DNA from: a virus
IMG/VR virus record: IMGVR_UViG_3300010885_031376
Span: 1 to 35,605 of that record
Length of the DNA stretch: 35,605 bases
Direction: 5' to 3' (one strand)
The notes under the pieces were generated by a model. That model was not told the DNA's origin. It did no database searches and was given only the letters and a program-made list of their open reading frames with translations. Both the position numbers and the translations under genes were made by a program. This document shows, one piece after another, positions 5,697-14,045 of the stretch. Every line of letters starts with the position of its first letter. Position 1 is the stretch's first letter.

Positions 5697-5908
5697 TATC
5701 GTGCCCCCCGTGTTACTAAGCTTGCCAATTCTTGCCGGTCTTGTTGTGTGTGTTCTTCTAACGGCTGCTGTTTGCGCTTACTTAAATAACCTCGATTAGC
5801 TTCCGCAAGAAAACTTGTGCTCCCCATTACAAAGCCGTCACCCGTCGAAACGCCGCAAGCTGTTGTTGTGAGTAGTAGAAAAATAAGATAATATTTAACC
5901 TGGCGCAT
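5696..5908 (-). CDS. Small lipoprotein, possible outer-membrane spanin
   Basis: A 70-aa protein starting MRQVKYYLIFLLLTTTACGV. A basic start, a hydrophobic stretch and a cysteine at residue 18 preceded by TTA form a lipobox-like signal, with threonine rather than leucine at -3. The mature part is short and rich in Gln, Arg and Glu (KRKQQPLEEHTQQDRQEL). Size and layout fit a phage o-spanin that disrupts the outer membrane, but spanins lack strong sequence signatures. AAGGA precedes the start. It lies after the tail fibre, before the small membrane protein. Confidence 0.5.
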   Translation of the reverse strand: MRQVKYYLIFLLLTTTACGVSTGDGFVMGSTSFLAEANRGYLSKRKQQPLEEHTQQDRQELASLVTRGAR

Positions 5909-6033
5909 ATAGTTTAATTCCTTTTTCTATTTGTGTTGATTGGAACACAAGCCGTTTTTCCATTCCGGTATGCGCCCCTTTTAAACGTTAGATGTGGTGT
6001 ATCGAACGTTCGTTTCGAAGACTTTAGAAGTTT

Positions 6034-6771
6034 TTATAAGATTTGGTAAGTGAAACTGAAGAAAAACGCGCCGCTTGTCACTCCTACCGAAACATATTGA
6101 AACCTAGCTTTTTTACTTCCCGATTCAGCGTAAATTCCACAACTAAGGCTCGCGATATTCGTCGCTGACCCCGTTCCACCGAGTTGTTCCGCCGTGGTGA
6201 CACTTGAGGCGATAGGGAGAGCCATATCTAATTGTGTCGATGTTGCGGTAAGCGTTGCGGTTATATCCACGCGCCCGGAAACGGTGACGATATTTCCGAC
6301 TCGCGAATATTGGCAAGCATATGCTGTTGATGCCCCAACGTTTGTGGTGTTCGAAAGTGTTGGCGTATATGTGCCGGAATTCATAACCGGATTTCCAACG
6401 GGTGCAACGGCAATAAGCCTGTAAACATCATTTGCCAAATCATATTGCACCGAAACAGGAACGCCGCTTACAAGGTCTCCCGAGGCAAGCGCCGTTGTGC
6501 CATCCGAGCGTTTAATTGATTTTGATGCTATGCCCGCATTCCCAAAAGAATCGTTGATTGTAAGAGTTGCGGCACCCGTATTGGATGCGTTTGGAATAAA
6601 GCGGAAAAGTTCGCCGTCGATTACGCGATTAATAGGAACAGAAAGCGCCAATGTGTAAGCGTTGCTGCTATTAGTGCTCGTTCCGCCCCATGTCTCTCGG
6701 ATTGCGTCAATAACATCAGCTACGCGCCGATTAAAAACAACAGGGCTTCGAAGATAGTCACCTAGCGACAC
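6034..6771 (-). CDS. Tail fibre / receptor-binding protein
   Basis: A 245-aa protein starting at a GTG (6769-6771) with GAGGA eight bases upstream. The N-terminal ~120 residues (LGDYLRSPVVFNRRVADVID, INRVIDGELFRFIPNASNTG, LVSGVPVSVQYD) resemble the particle-attachment part of podoviral tail fibres. After a linker (VMNSGTYTPTLSNTTNVGA) comes a compact beta domain with SRVGNIVTVSGRVDITATLT and a FSFTYQIL end, as in fibre tips. It is short, so it may be one module of a larger fibre system together with the 16124-16834 product. Confidence 0.75.
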   Translation of the reverse strand: MSLGDYLRSPVVFNRRVADVIDAIRETWGGTSTNSSNAYTLALSVPINRVIDGELFRFIPNASNTGAATLTINDSFGNAGIASKSIKRSDGTTALASGDLVSGVPVSVQYDLANDVYRLIAVAPVGNPVMNSGTYTPTLSNTTNVGASTAYACQYSRVGNIVTVSGRVDITATLTATSTQLDMALPIASSVTTAEQLGGTGSATNIASLSCGIYAESGSKKARFQYVSVGVTSGAFFFSFTYQIL

Positions 6772-6773
6772 GT

Positions 6774-6980
6774 CTAGCGTCCTCTATGTATCTGGTGCGA
6801 TTCCAAGACGCAAATCCGTTCAGATAAATCATGTCGTTCTTCTTTGCATTCATCCGAGCGTTGGAATAGCTCTTTAATGTTCTGGTCAATCTGATCCAGC
6901 GTACGGCTAAGGAAAAAGCCGCCGCTACCAAGAATAATAGTGCTAAGAATCGCAATAATTGCATCAGAATGATCGCCCAT
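6774..6980 (-). CDS. Single-TM coiled-coil protein (possible i-spanin or holin-like)
   Basis: A 68-aa protein (MGDHSDAIIAILSTIILGSG...). Residues about 8-24 form a membrane helix and residues 28-62 a charged helix (LDQIDQNIKELFQRSDECKE) compatible with a coiled coil. This layout fits an inner-membrane spanin or a small phage membrane protein. A second frame (6758-6985) overlaps it almost fully and is also hydrophobic at its start. I prefer this frame because its tail has a clean heptad-like pattern. Confidence 0.55.
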   Translation of the reverse strand: MGDHSDAIIAILSTIILGSGGFFLSRTLDQIDQNIKELFQRSDECKEERHDLSERICVLESHQIHRGR

Positions 6981-6995
6981 GTCATGATCCTATCC

Positions 6996-8879
6996 CTACG
7001 ATTTTAGCTTTGAAAAAACTGCATCAATATAATCCTGCGCTTTGCTTGGAGTCTTCGCCCCGTTGTATTTCGCGAGTGCAAGTTTTACGTTTCCGTGTGT
7101 TTGCTGTAGCAAGTCACCCATGTAGAGTTTAAATAACCCTTCTCCGCCTTCTTTTGTTTTCGGGTCAAAGCTTGTGCCATGTTCTGCATTAACCATTTTT
7201 GCGGTTGACGGTAAAAACTGAAACTCACCTTGCGCGCGTTGCCCATCTGGAAGCAATCTACCCACTGCGCCCGGATTTCCCGAAGATTCCACGGCGCTAA
7301 TAGCTGGTTTTAGCTTTTCAACAATAGGCGAATAATCAGAAGAATTCGATTGTGCCGGCGCAACTATTGCCGGTGGTGTAAACGCGGGCCTATAGGCGGC
7401 TGAGTGGTCCATATTATCGCCTTTTTGCCCCAGAATAGCTGAGCCTATAGTTGGAGCTGCTGCGGAAGTAACGGAGCCTAACCCCGATAGAACATCAGAT
7501 CCAAGGCCGGTTAAGTTTGATAATTGTGCAAGCCCTTGAGGCGTCCTAGCTAACCATTCGCCAAGCGCCGCTGTAGCTCCAATTAGAGGGTGACCGCTAA
7601 CAATGCCTGCCATTAAAGGCACACCAGCACCCCCAGAGGTTCTATGCATTTGCAAGAGCCCTGTAACGGGGTCTGCGTTTTCTGCAATTCCCGCTGCTCT
7701 TTGTATAATCGGTGAGGCTAGAATATATTTTTGCGTTTCTTTGTTTATGGCTTTTACTTCTGGAACATGATTTTCAATAGTTTGCTGCATATCCGCATAA
7801 ACTGAGCGCCAAAAGTTATTACCTACTTTATTTGCGGGGTCCCATTTATTCGTTAAAGATTGCTTTTGTCCCTGGAGATACGCAAGCGAACCGTCACCCT
7901 CTTGCTTAATCGCTTGATCATAATCACTTAGCTTTCCTAAATACGTATCAATTTCATTTGCTGGCATTTTTGAAGATTGCAAATAGGAAAGCGTATTGTT
8001 CCAATTAGGCGTAATGTCTTGCACGCGCGCCGCGTCGACTGGCGTTATAGCATCATTCACTTGTTGCCCAAGGTCTTTCATCTTAGCGGAAACAACTTTA
8101 AGCAACTTAGCGGGATCTCTCGTGCTTCCAAGTTTATCGTTACTTAACAAATCGTCTAGCGCGGTCTTAGTTAAACTTTCCGCCCCATCTGGCGTATCGA
8201 TTCGCTGAACAGGATTTAATGTTTTTGAATAATCTGCCGCACGCGCCCCGATTGATTTTCGATCGAGCGCTAAAGACGCATCTTCTGCCGTTCCGCCTAG
8301 CCCCGATAAACCCTCCCCTAAAGCACTAAGGCCGCCGCCAAATAAAGCGCCCACTGGCGCCGCATCTTCTGCCGCTTGCAACTTATTTGTTTCCGCGTTT
8401 CCCGCCGCGCTTGTTCCGGCAAGTATTGAGCCAATCCCCGCATTTTTTGCAATATTCCCCGCCGCGCCTAAATCAGAACCTATTCCAAATAACGCATTTG
8501 CTGGATTTAATGCTGTCGCGCCTATAGCGTGCAATGATTGCGATTCAATTGGGTACGCCGTATCAAATTGTTTTTGGCCCCCGCGAATTGCCGCTAATTC
8601 ATTTTCGTAACTTCCGTAATTTGGCGATAAACCGACATCTTGCCGTAAGCTACTTGCGCCACTTCGAAGCCCCGCCGCTATTTCGTCGATCCAGTTTTCT
8701 GTTTGTCCGCCGCCAAGCGCCCCGGTCAATCCTGCCAATTTTTCTTGTGTTGATAATTCATGATCGGGCTGGTTATTATTAGACAAAAACCCTGGCGCGG
8801 GTAGTCCTGGCAATCCGGCTGCTGGCTGGTTCGCTGTTAAAAATCCTGGTGCTGGTAGACCTGGCAATCCATCGGCCAT
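6996..8879 (-). CDS. Internal virion protein with lytic transglycosylase domain
   Basis: A 627-aa protein. The N-terminus holds two copies of GLPGLPAPGFL (about residues 4-14 and 22-32). A long Gly/Ala-rich middle suits a protein stored in the head and ejected with the DNA. The C-terminal ~110 residues form an SLT domain: AISAVESSGNPGAV with probable catalytic Glu531, RAQGEFQFLPSTAKM, and ALAKYNGAK. Such virion transglycosylases open peptidoglycan for DNA entry. It ends in a TAG stop and overlaps the upstream gene by one base (TAATG). Confidence 0.85.
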   Translation of the reverse strand: MADGLPGLPAPGFLTANQPAAGLPGLPAPGFLSNNNQPDHELSTQEKLAGLTGALGGGQTENWIDEIAAGLRSGASSLRQDVGLSPNYGSYENELAAIRGGQKQFDTAYPIESQSLHAIGATALNPANALFGIGSDLGAAGNIAKNAGIGSILAGTSAAGNAETNKLQAAEDAAPVGALFGGGLSALGEGLSGLGGTAEDASLALDRKSIGARAADYSKTLNPVQRIDTPDGAESLTKTALDDLLSNDKLGSTRDPAKLLKVVSAKMKDLGQQVNDAITPVDAARVQDITPNWNNTLSYLQSSKMPANEIDTYLGKLSDYDQAIKQEGDGSLAYLQGQKQSLTNKWDPANKVGNNFWRSVYADMQQTIENHVPEVKAINKETQKYILASPIIQRAAGIAENADPVTGLLQMHRTSGGAGVPLMAGIVSGHPLIGATAALGEWLARTPQGLAQLSNLTGLGSDVLSGLGSVTSAAAPTIGSAILGQKGDNMDHSAAYRPAFTPPAIVAPAQSNSSDYSPIVEKLKPAISAVESSGNPGAVGRLLPDGQRAQGEFQFLPSTAKMVNAEHGTSFDPKTKEGGEGLFKLYMGDLLQQTHGNVKLALAKYNGAKTPSKAQDYIDAVFSKLKS

Positions 8880-10210
8880 TATTGCCCCACTAATCCTTTA
8901 GCTTGAAGCGCTGATATTTCTGCGGCACTATATCCTGCCGCAACTGCCTGAGATGCTGTGTATCCTGCCGCTGGTGGCGCTCCCGAACTTCCCCCCGGAA
9001 GGGCGCCCGCTTGTCTTAGGCTATCAACATTAGAAATTGGCGCCGCTTGATATGGTGTCCCCGGAACATTCAAAAGTTTTTGTAAATTATCAACTGCTGC
9101 CAATGCCTTTGCTTGTCCAGCTACGTCGGAGGTAATTGCAAGATTCCCCGCGTTGCTCAATAAATCCTTTTTATATCCATTTAAAATTCCGCGCACAGTG
9201 TCCGGGCCCTGAGCGCCACCAACACTTAATCCTTTTAAAACTTCCTGAAAACCTACTGGCCGCCCAGTACGGGAAATAGCATTTGCGATCTCAACTGCGG
9301 CATCAGGCAAAACAGCATTATAAATATGCTGTGGAGATGTTCCAGACATTTTGTCTTTTGCAGAGTCCCACATCCCGACAAGCGCCTCAGGAACACCCGC
9401 CGGATCGCTCATTTGATTCAGCGTTGCTTCTAAATTATTCATTTTCTGAATTGCGGAAGCGCCTGAAGAAATCCTATCAACTGTTGTTTGCGCTAGCTTT
9501 GATTGTGTTTCTTGTTCTTTAATCATAGATCGAGCCGTAGCGGGATCGCCCCCCGATTTTAAAAGCGCCTCGGGATAAGTCATGATACCTGGGCTCGACT
9601 CTTGAGAAAAACTAGGGTTAGCACCCGCGCCACTAACCGGCGCCGTTGCGCCTAACGGAATCGGCTGCGGGGATGATGTCGGATCGAACCCGGCTAAATG
9701 ATTTAAATCGGGACCGCCAAGCTCACGAGAAATTAACGGCGCTGCGGGATTGTTTAAAATTGCTTTTTGAGCATTTTCTTTTAACGCATCCGCTTCATCT
9801 TGTGCTTTTTGAGCATCGGCAAACTGTTTCGCTTCTTGAAGTTTACCAACGGAACTAAATACACTGTCGTCCATTCCCGAGGGCTGAGAAAGCACGCTCT
9901 TGGGGTTTTGTAGTAATTGGCTTACAAGCTGATTCCCCATTTGCTTTTGAGCGGTGATATAGTTATCGCCAACTTCATGCGATATGCCACCCGTTAAACC
10001 TGCAAGCACACCCGCAATTCCGGCTTGTAGCGGGTCTTGCGTGTGGACATTTCCTTGCGCGTCTCGATATGTTTGCCCGGCATCTTGCAAAACTTTCTGG
10101 CCGAATGAATCGCCAAAGTTTGACAAATTCGCCCAAGGATTTGAGGCCGTAGCCGCTTGATCTACACCGCCAAGAGCTGAAAGAATTGTGCTAAAATCTA
10201 GGTTTGCCAT
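8879..10210 (-). CDS. Putative internal virion protein (443 aa)
   Basis: A 443-aa protein rich in Ala, Gly, Gln and Ser. The N-terminus (DFSTILSALGGVDQAATASN, then a glycine-rich GIAGVLAGLTGGI) could contact membranes. The centre has a helical region with many Lys and Gln, and the tail is a low-complexity repeat (AAGYTASQAVAAGYSAAEIS). It lies between the beta-propeller and SLT virion genes, where podoviruses encode ejection proteins. No specific family is recognised. Confidence 0.65.
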   Translation of the reverse strand: MANLDFSTILSALGGVDQAATASNPWANLSNFGDSFGQKVLQDAGQTYRDAQGNVHTQDPLQAGIAGVLAGLTGGISHEVGDNYITAQKQMGNQLVSQLLQNPKSVLSQPSGMDDSVFSSVGKLQEAKQFADAQKAQDEADALKENAQKAILNNPAAPLISRELGGPDLNHLAGFDPTSSPQPIPLGATAPVSGAGANPSFSQESSPGIMTYPEALLKSGGDPATARSMIKEQETQSKLAQTTVDRISSGASAIQKMNNLEATLNQMSDPAGVPEALVGMWDSAKDKMSGTSPQHIYNAVLPDAAVEIANAISRTGRPVGFQEVLKGLSVGGAQGPDTVRGILNGYKKDLLSNAGNLAITSDVAGQAKALAAVDNLQKLLNVPGTPYQAAPISNVDSLRQAGALPGGSSGAPPAAGYTASQAVAAGYSAAEISALQAKGLVGQ

Positions 10211-10213
10211 AAA

Positions 10214-11323
10214 TTATTGCGCCAATGATAAAGAGCCCGGTGGCGTCGAATTAAAATGGGTTGCACTAATATTCGCAACGTTTGTTGCCGAGTTTGCGTT
10301 AATTCCGGCAACTGCTTTTTGTCCCGCTGTTTGCGTTTGAGCAACTTGCAATGCTGTTTGATTGTTGCCTTTCGCGATATTTTGACCGGTAACTGTATTA
10401 AATATCGAGTTGACATCTGGTTGCTGAAATCCGACCGATTGAAAGCCCTGTAACTTCGGATCGAAATATCCTGTTGACTGCAAAGAGTTTAACGGATTTA
10501 CAGAACCGGCAATACCTTGCAAACTATTCGTATTCGCGTTTTGCTGATTTACACTTTGCCCATACGCGTTTGTTGTTGCTGTATTCATTGCATCTGATTT
10601 TAGATTGTCGTAACGAGTATCTAAATCATGCATCGCGTTTGAATATGCCTGAGAACCTACAGGAATACCGCGTTGAGTTAGTGTTTGGTCGAGCTGTTCT
10701 TTTTCGCGTCCGTATGCTTGCCCGGTATCTTTTGTTAGATGCCCATAAATCGAGTTGATTAGATCTTGGCTTGGCCCTTGTTGCGGTCCAGCGTGATTTA
10801 CCGCATTTTGATACGCGCCCCCTTGTCCAAGAATTCCGCCGAGAACATTCGACGCGTTAACAGCGCTTCCCTGAGTGCCTTTAACAACATCTTGATTACC
10901 TTGTGAAAGATTCTGATTAACTGTCGGCTGCCCCGTTACGGGGTCAATAGTTACCTGAGAGCTTCCGAAAGCATTATTTTGATTCGGGTTTGTAAGGAGC
11001 TGCCCTTGTGGCGTTACTTGTCGTGCGGTATCTGTTGCCGCCTGTATTACACTTCCCGGATCGTTCAGCTTGATATTTGGGCTTGTGTTTGGTGTTGTTT
11101 GCGCCGCTTGCCCGCGCAAACGTGCTAATTCCGCATCAGCCTGAGCTTGATTAATTCCGCCGCTAGAAACTTGTTGCTGTAAATTTTGTTGCGCTTGCTG
11201 AATGTAAGGCGAATCCGGCCGAGGCCCCGCCGCGGGGTAAGATCCCGAAGTATTCGCGTTTGGTGCAGGTGCCGGTGCTGGTGCAGGCGTTGGCTTTGGT
11301 TTTGCTGCTGGTTTTTTAGCCAT
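10214..11323 (-). CDS. Putative internal virion protein, Gln/Asn-rich (369 aa)
   Basis: A 369-aa protein with a basic Pro/Ala N-terminus (MAKKPAAKPKPTPAPAPAPA) and a Gln/Asn-rich body (QQAQQNLQQQVSSGG, NQAQADAELARLRGQ). The centre includes YGREKEQLDQTLTQRGIPVG followed by SQAYSNAMHDLDTRYDNL, a motif seen in podoviral internal proteins. The low complexity suggests an unfolded protein ejected through the portal. Its start overlaps the stop of the upstream gene (TAATG). Confidence 0.65.
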   Translation of the reverse strand: MAKKPAAKPKPTPAPAPAPAPNANTSGSYPAAGPRPDSPYIQQAQQNLQQQVSSGGINQAQADAELARLRGQAAQTTPNTSPNIKLNDPGSVIQAATDTARQVTPQGQLLTNPNQNNAFGSSQVTIDPVTGQPTVNQNLSQGNQDVVKGTQGSAVNASNVLGGILGQGGAYQNAVNHAGPQQGPSQDLINSIYGHLTKDTGQAYGREKEQLDQTLTQRGIPVGSQAYSNAMHDLDTRYDNLKSDAMNTATTNAYGQSVNQQNANTNSLQGIAGSVNPLNSLQSTGYFDPKLQGFQSVGFQQPDVNSIFNTVTGQNIAKGNNQTALQVAQTQTAGQKAVAGINANSATNVANISATHFNSTPPGSLSLAQ

Positions 11324-12816
11324 TATCGTAGTTCCCCTTCAACATAGGTTGCTTCAAAACCTGTTAATTCGTTTCGTTCGCCCGTTGGCGTTTTCATAAA
11401 GCAATAAGATAAACGCCGCCCTTGACCGCCTGGCGCTACTTCCGCAACGCTATATAACCCCGCTGTCGTGGTTGTGCTGTTTGAAGAATAAACTGAACTC
11501 GTCGGCTCAACAAAATCCACACCTACCTTTGCCATAGTTATAAGCTTATTGTTACTCGTGTTTAAATCTTGCCCAATCATTCGAACCATTGAAGACTGTT
11601 TTCGATTATTACTGCCAAAATCATAAAATGGCGTTTTCCAAGACAACATACTAGCCGCCAATCCAGTATTTTCTCCCGCTCCAGAAACTTCAATTCTGTA
11701 AAGCCCAGTCAACCCCAATGCGCCTTGAGCCGAGTTGGTTCCATAAAATAAAAAACCGCCTGCGTTGCATATGCATGTCGGATAGGGAGTTACTCGCAAC
11801 GCGCTCCACGCGCCTCGTTCATAATTCATTGTATAGATAAAATGAGTAGAACTACAGCCGTAAAGAAACGGATTTTGTGGATCTAAAGAGAACTGCCGAT
11901 CGAGAAAAACGCCATTTGTTCCAACGTTCCGAGAAGCCGAATAGTATGTAACGTCTTCTTCCGTGCGACCCGCGAATATTTGACTAAGCTGGATAACACC
12001 ACGAGAGGTTGATATAAAAACTTCTTGCCCAAATTTAACAATACAATTTCGGCCGGTAGGTTTGGGAATTGATGCCCTTGCAACTAGCTGCCAATTTGAC
12101 GCCGCTGGCCAGTCACCAGAATAAAAAAGAATTTCCCCGGAATTTGAAATCAAAACCATTAATTCATCAGAGTTCAAGCCCTGGTTATACCCCCAAGAAA
12201 AGCCCGTAATAATATACCCCGGACGTTCTAAAACTTGCGCCAAATCAAAAGAAGTCATCGTGCCCGAAGTAGATCCAACGCCGCCATACCACAATAGTGT
12301 TGGCGTTCCGGTTGTTCCCTCAAGAGCATAAAGCCGATTTTTAAAATTCCATCCGTAGGCTAATTTACTAACCGTTGGCCCAGAAAATGACGTAGCAGCA
12401 CAATTCCCACCGGCTACAATGTCATATTTCCAAGGCGTCTGACCTTCGCAAAAAAAGAAAATGTTTTTGTTGAAATTGCAGATATTAACGCTTGCCGCAT
12501 TTACTGTAACAGCGCCTGTTATGTTTGTTGGCGAAGTATCAGACGTGCTGGCCATCAAATAAACAGTATTATTTGTGCCGATGAAAATTATTTTCTCAAC
12601 TCCTCCTTGCGTCCAAAAAGGATACAGCTGCTCTATTCCCGAGGCAGTGGAAAACATAAGCGTTTCAACGCCGCGCTCGCGAATGCCCCAATCATAGCAA
12701 TAATAATTGATAAGCTCGCGGGCTTCTGTGGGCTTGTAATCAATAGGCGAAGAGGTAAAATTAACCCCATCAACCGGAGCTTTTACAAAAACGCTTTTTG
12801 TTTGGGTATTGCTCAT
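11323..12816 (-). CDS. Tail nozzle / beta-propeller protein (P22 gp10-like)
   Basis: A 497-aa protein with a start typical of podoviral tail hub proteins: APVDGVNFTSSPIDYKPTEA then INYYCYDWGIRERGVETL. The body has many short strand-turn repeats (EKIIFIGTNNTVYLM, NIFFFCEGQTPWKYD, ELMVLISNSGEILFYSGDW) as expected for a beta-propeller. The C-terminal part (residues ~390-490) holds a separate beta domain. It is likely to form the tail tube or nozzle below the adaptor. It starts four bases inside the neighbouring gene. Confidence 0.75.
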   Translation of the reverse strand: MSNTQTKSVFVKAPVDGVNFTSSPIDYKPTEARELINYYCYDWGIRERGVETLMFSTASGIEQLYPFWTQGGVEKIIFIGTNNTVYLMASTSDTSPTNITGAVTVNAASVNICNFNKNIFFFCEGQTPWKYDIVAGGNCAATSFSGPTVSKLAYGWNFKNRLYALEGTTGTPTLLWYGGVGSTSGTMTSFDLAQVLERPGYIITGFSWGYNQGLNSDELMVLISNSGEILFYSGDWPAASNWQLVARASIPKPTGRNCIVKFGQEVFISTSRGVIQLSQIFAGRTEEDVTYYSASRNVGTNGVFLDRQFSLDPQNPFLYGCSSTHFIYTMNYERGAWSALRVTPYPTCICNAGGFLFYGTNSAQGALGLTGLYRIEVSGAGENTGLAASMLSWKTPFYDFGSNNRKQSSMVRMIGQDLNTSNNKLITMAKVGVDFVEPTSSVYSSNSTTTTAGLYSVAEVAPGGQGRRLSYCFMKTPTGERNELTGFEATYVEGELR

Positions 12817-14045
12817 TTCTTCGCATACGCTCCAACACCGAAAGACTGATCAAGACCGTTTTTCATTTCATCGGCTTGTTGCTGCGTTAGCTTTCCCGCT
12901 GCTTGATCAAGAATTACTTGGCCATATGCTTTGTCGTGGTTTAAACCAAAATTATTATAAAGCGTATCGGTTGAAACGCCCGATTTATGTGCGTTTGCAA
13001 GTGCCCCAGCTAAATCCGTGTATGCTTTTCCATCAGTCCCCGAACCAAGCAAATAAGCAAGCGGATTTGCCGCGCCAATATCTTGCGCCATCGTAGGTGA
13101 ACTTTGATCGTAATTATATGTTGTCGGGTTTTTCCGATAATCGTTTGCAGATAGATTGTAAGTCGTGCCGTCTGGATTATTAAATGACAGTAGCCCACTG
13201 CCTTTGGTGAGATTATTTAATGTAGTAGATCTATTGAGGCCGTCGTAGTAATTTTGCCCGTGGCCAATACCTAAAGCATCTTCAATCGGGTTTGCTAGAA
13301 AACTCATTCCAAACGTTGGAAGCGCTAAAGCTGCCTGTTCTAAAATGGGAAGATCTTTCCCCTTTGTAAAATCCTGAAGCCCTTTTAGTTGCTCGTATCC
13401 CGTCGCGCCGCCTGCCGCTATTGCGCCCGCACTGCCAAGAGCTCCCGTTGGGGCACCCGTTGCGCCAAGCCATCCTGAACCGGTTGCGCCTGGTGTTGTA
13501 GAAGCGCCCCAAAGAACACCTAAATGCCCGGCTGCCGCAGGCGCGTTTGTTACTGGCCCGCCCGAAGCTGTTACGCCATCAAATGCCGTTTGCCCCTGAG
13601 CTATTGGCTCACTCGCTCCCGCTTGGCCAAGCAATCCACTACTAGTTTGCGCTGCCCCTGGTAACGTTGCCGTTGGATTCGCCGCGCCTACAATAGTTGG
13701 CCCGCCTAATGATTGAGCTGTCGGTGTAACGGTTCCAACTGTTTGCGCCCCAGCCTGCGCACCGGCATTTGCTGCCGTGCTTCCGCCCATATTAGAAAGA
13801 TAGTGTATGCCAGCGAGCGTTGCGCCTGTTCCTACGCCCGCCGCTAGCGTTGGGGTAATTTGCGTTAAAAGCCCCGGCTGTTTAGGCGTGTTTTTGATGT
13901 AGCTATCTGTTTTTGGATCGTAGTGCGCGTTCGGCTGATTGCCAAAATATTGACCCTTCGGCCCAATTTGTTGACCTGGAAATTGATTCGGATCTAATGG
14001 TGTGCCCGGAGATGCTGCATACTGTGGGTAAGGATTATACGTCAT
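12813..14045 (-). CDS. Gly/Ala-rich putative internal virion protein (410 aa)
   Basis: A 410-aa protein opening MTYNPYPQYAASPGTPLDPN, then a long Gly/Ala/Thr-rich region (TLAAGVGTGATLAGIHYLSN, GATGSGWLGATGAPTGALGS) and a more ordered C-terminal third (GTDGKAYTDLAGALANAHKS). It sits between the adaptor and nozzle genes with 4-base overlaps on both sides. Composition and position suggest an ejected or tail-associated protein. No family is recognised. Confidence 0.65.
   Translation of the reverse strand: MTYNPYPQYAASPGTPLDPNQFPGQQIGPKGQYFGNQPNAHYDPKTDSYIKNTPKQPGLLTQITPTLAAGVGTGATLAGIHYLSNMGGSTAANAGAQAGAQTVGTVTPTAQSLGGPTIVGAANPTATLPGAAQTSSGLLGQAGASEPIAQGQTAFDGVTASGGPVTNAPAAAGHLGVLWGASTTPGATGSGWLGATGAPTGALGSAGAIAAGGATGYEQLKGLQDFTKGKDLPILEQAALALPTFGMSFLANPIEDALGIGHGQNYYDGLNRSTTLNNLTKGSGLLSFNNPDGTTYNLSANDYRKNPTTYNYDQSSPTMAQDIGAANPLAYLLGSGTDGKAYTDLAGALANAHKSGVSTDTLYNNFGLNHDKAYGQVILDQAAGKLTQQQADEMKNGLDQSFGVGAYAKK

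Noticed and set aside
5990-6020. Palindrome CGAACGTTCG after the tail fibre gene
   Set aside because: Short and without a T tract; not convincing as a terminator or operator.
6758-6985. 75-aa hydrophobic ORF overlapping 6774-6980 in another frame
   Set aside because: The hydrophobic start mirrors the membrane helix of the other frame; the tail has no coherent pattern, and it runs into the start of the tail fibre gene. A true overlapping gene is not excluded.
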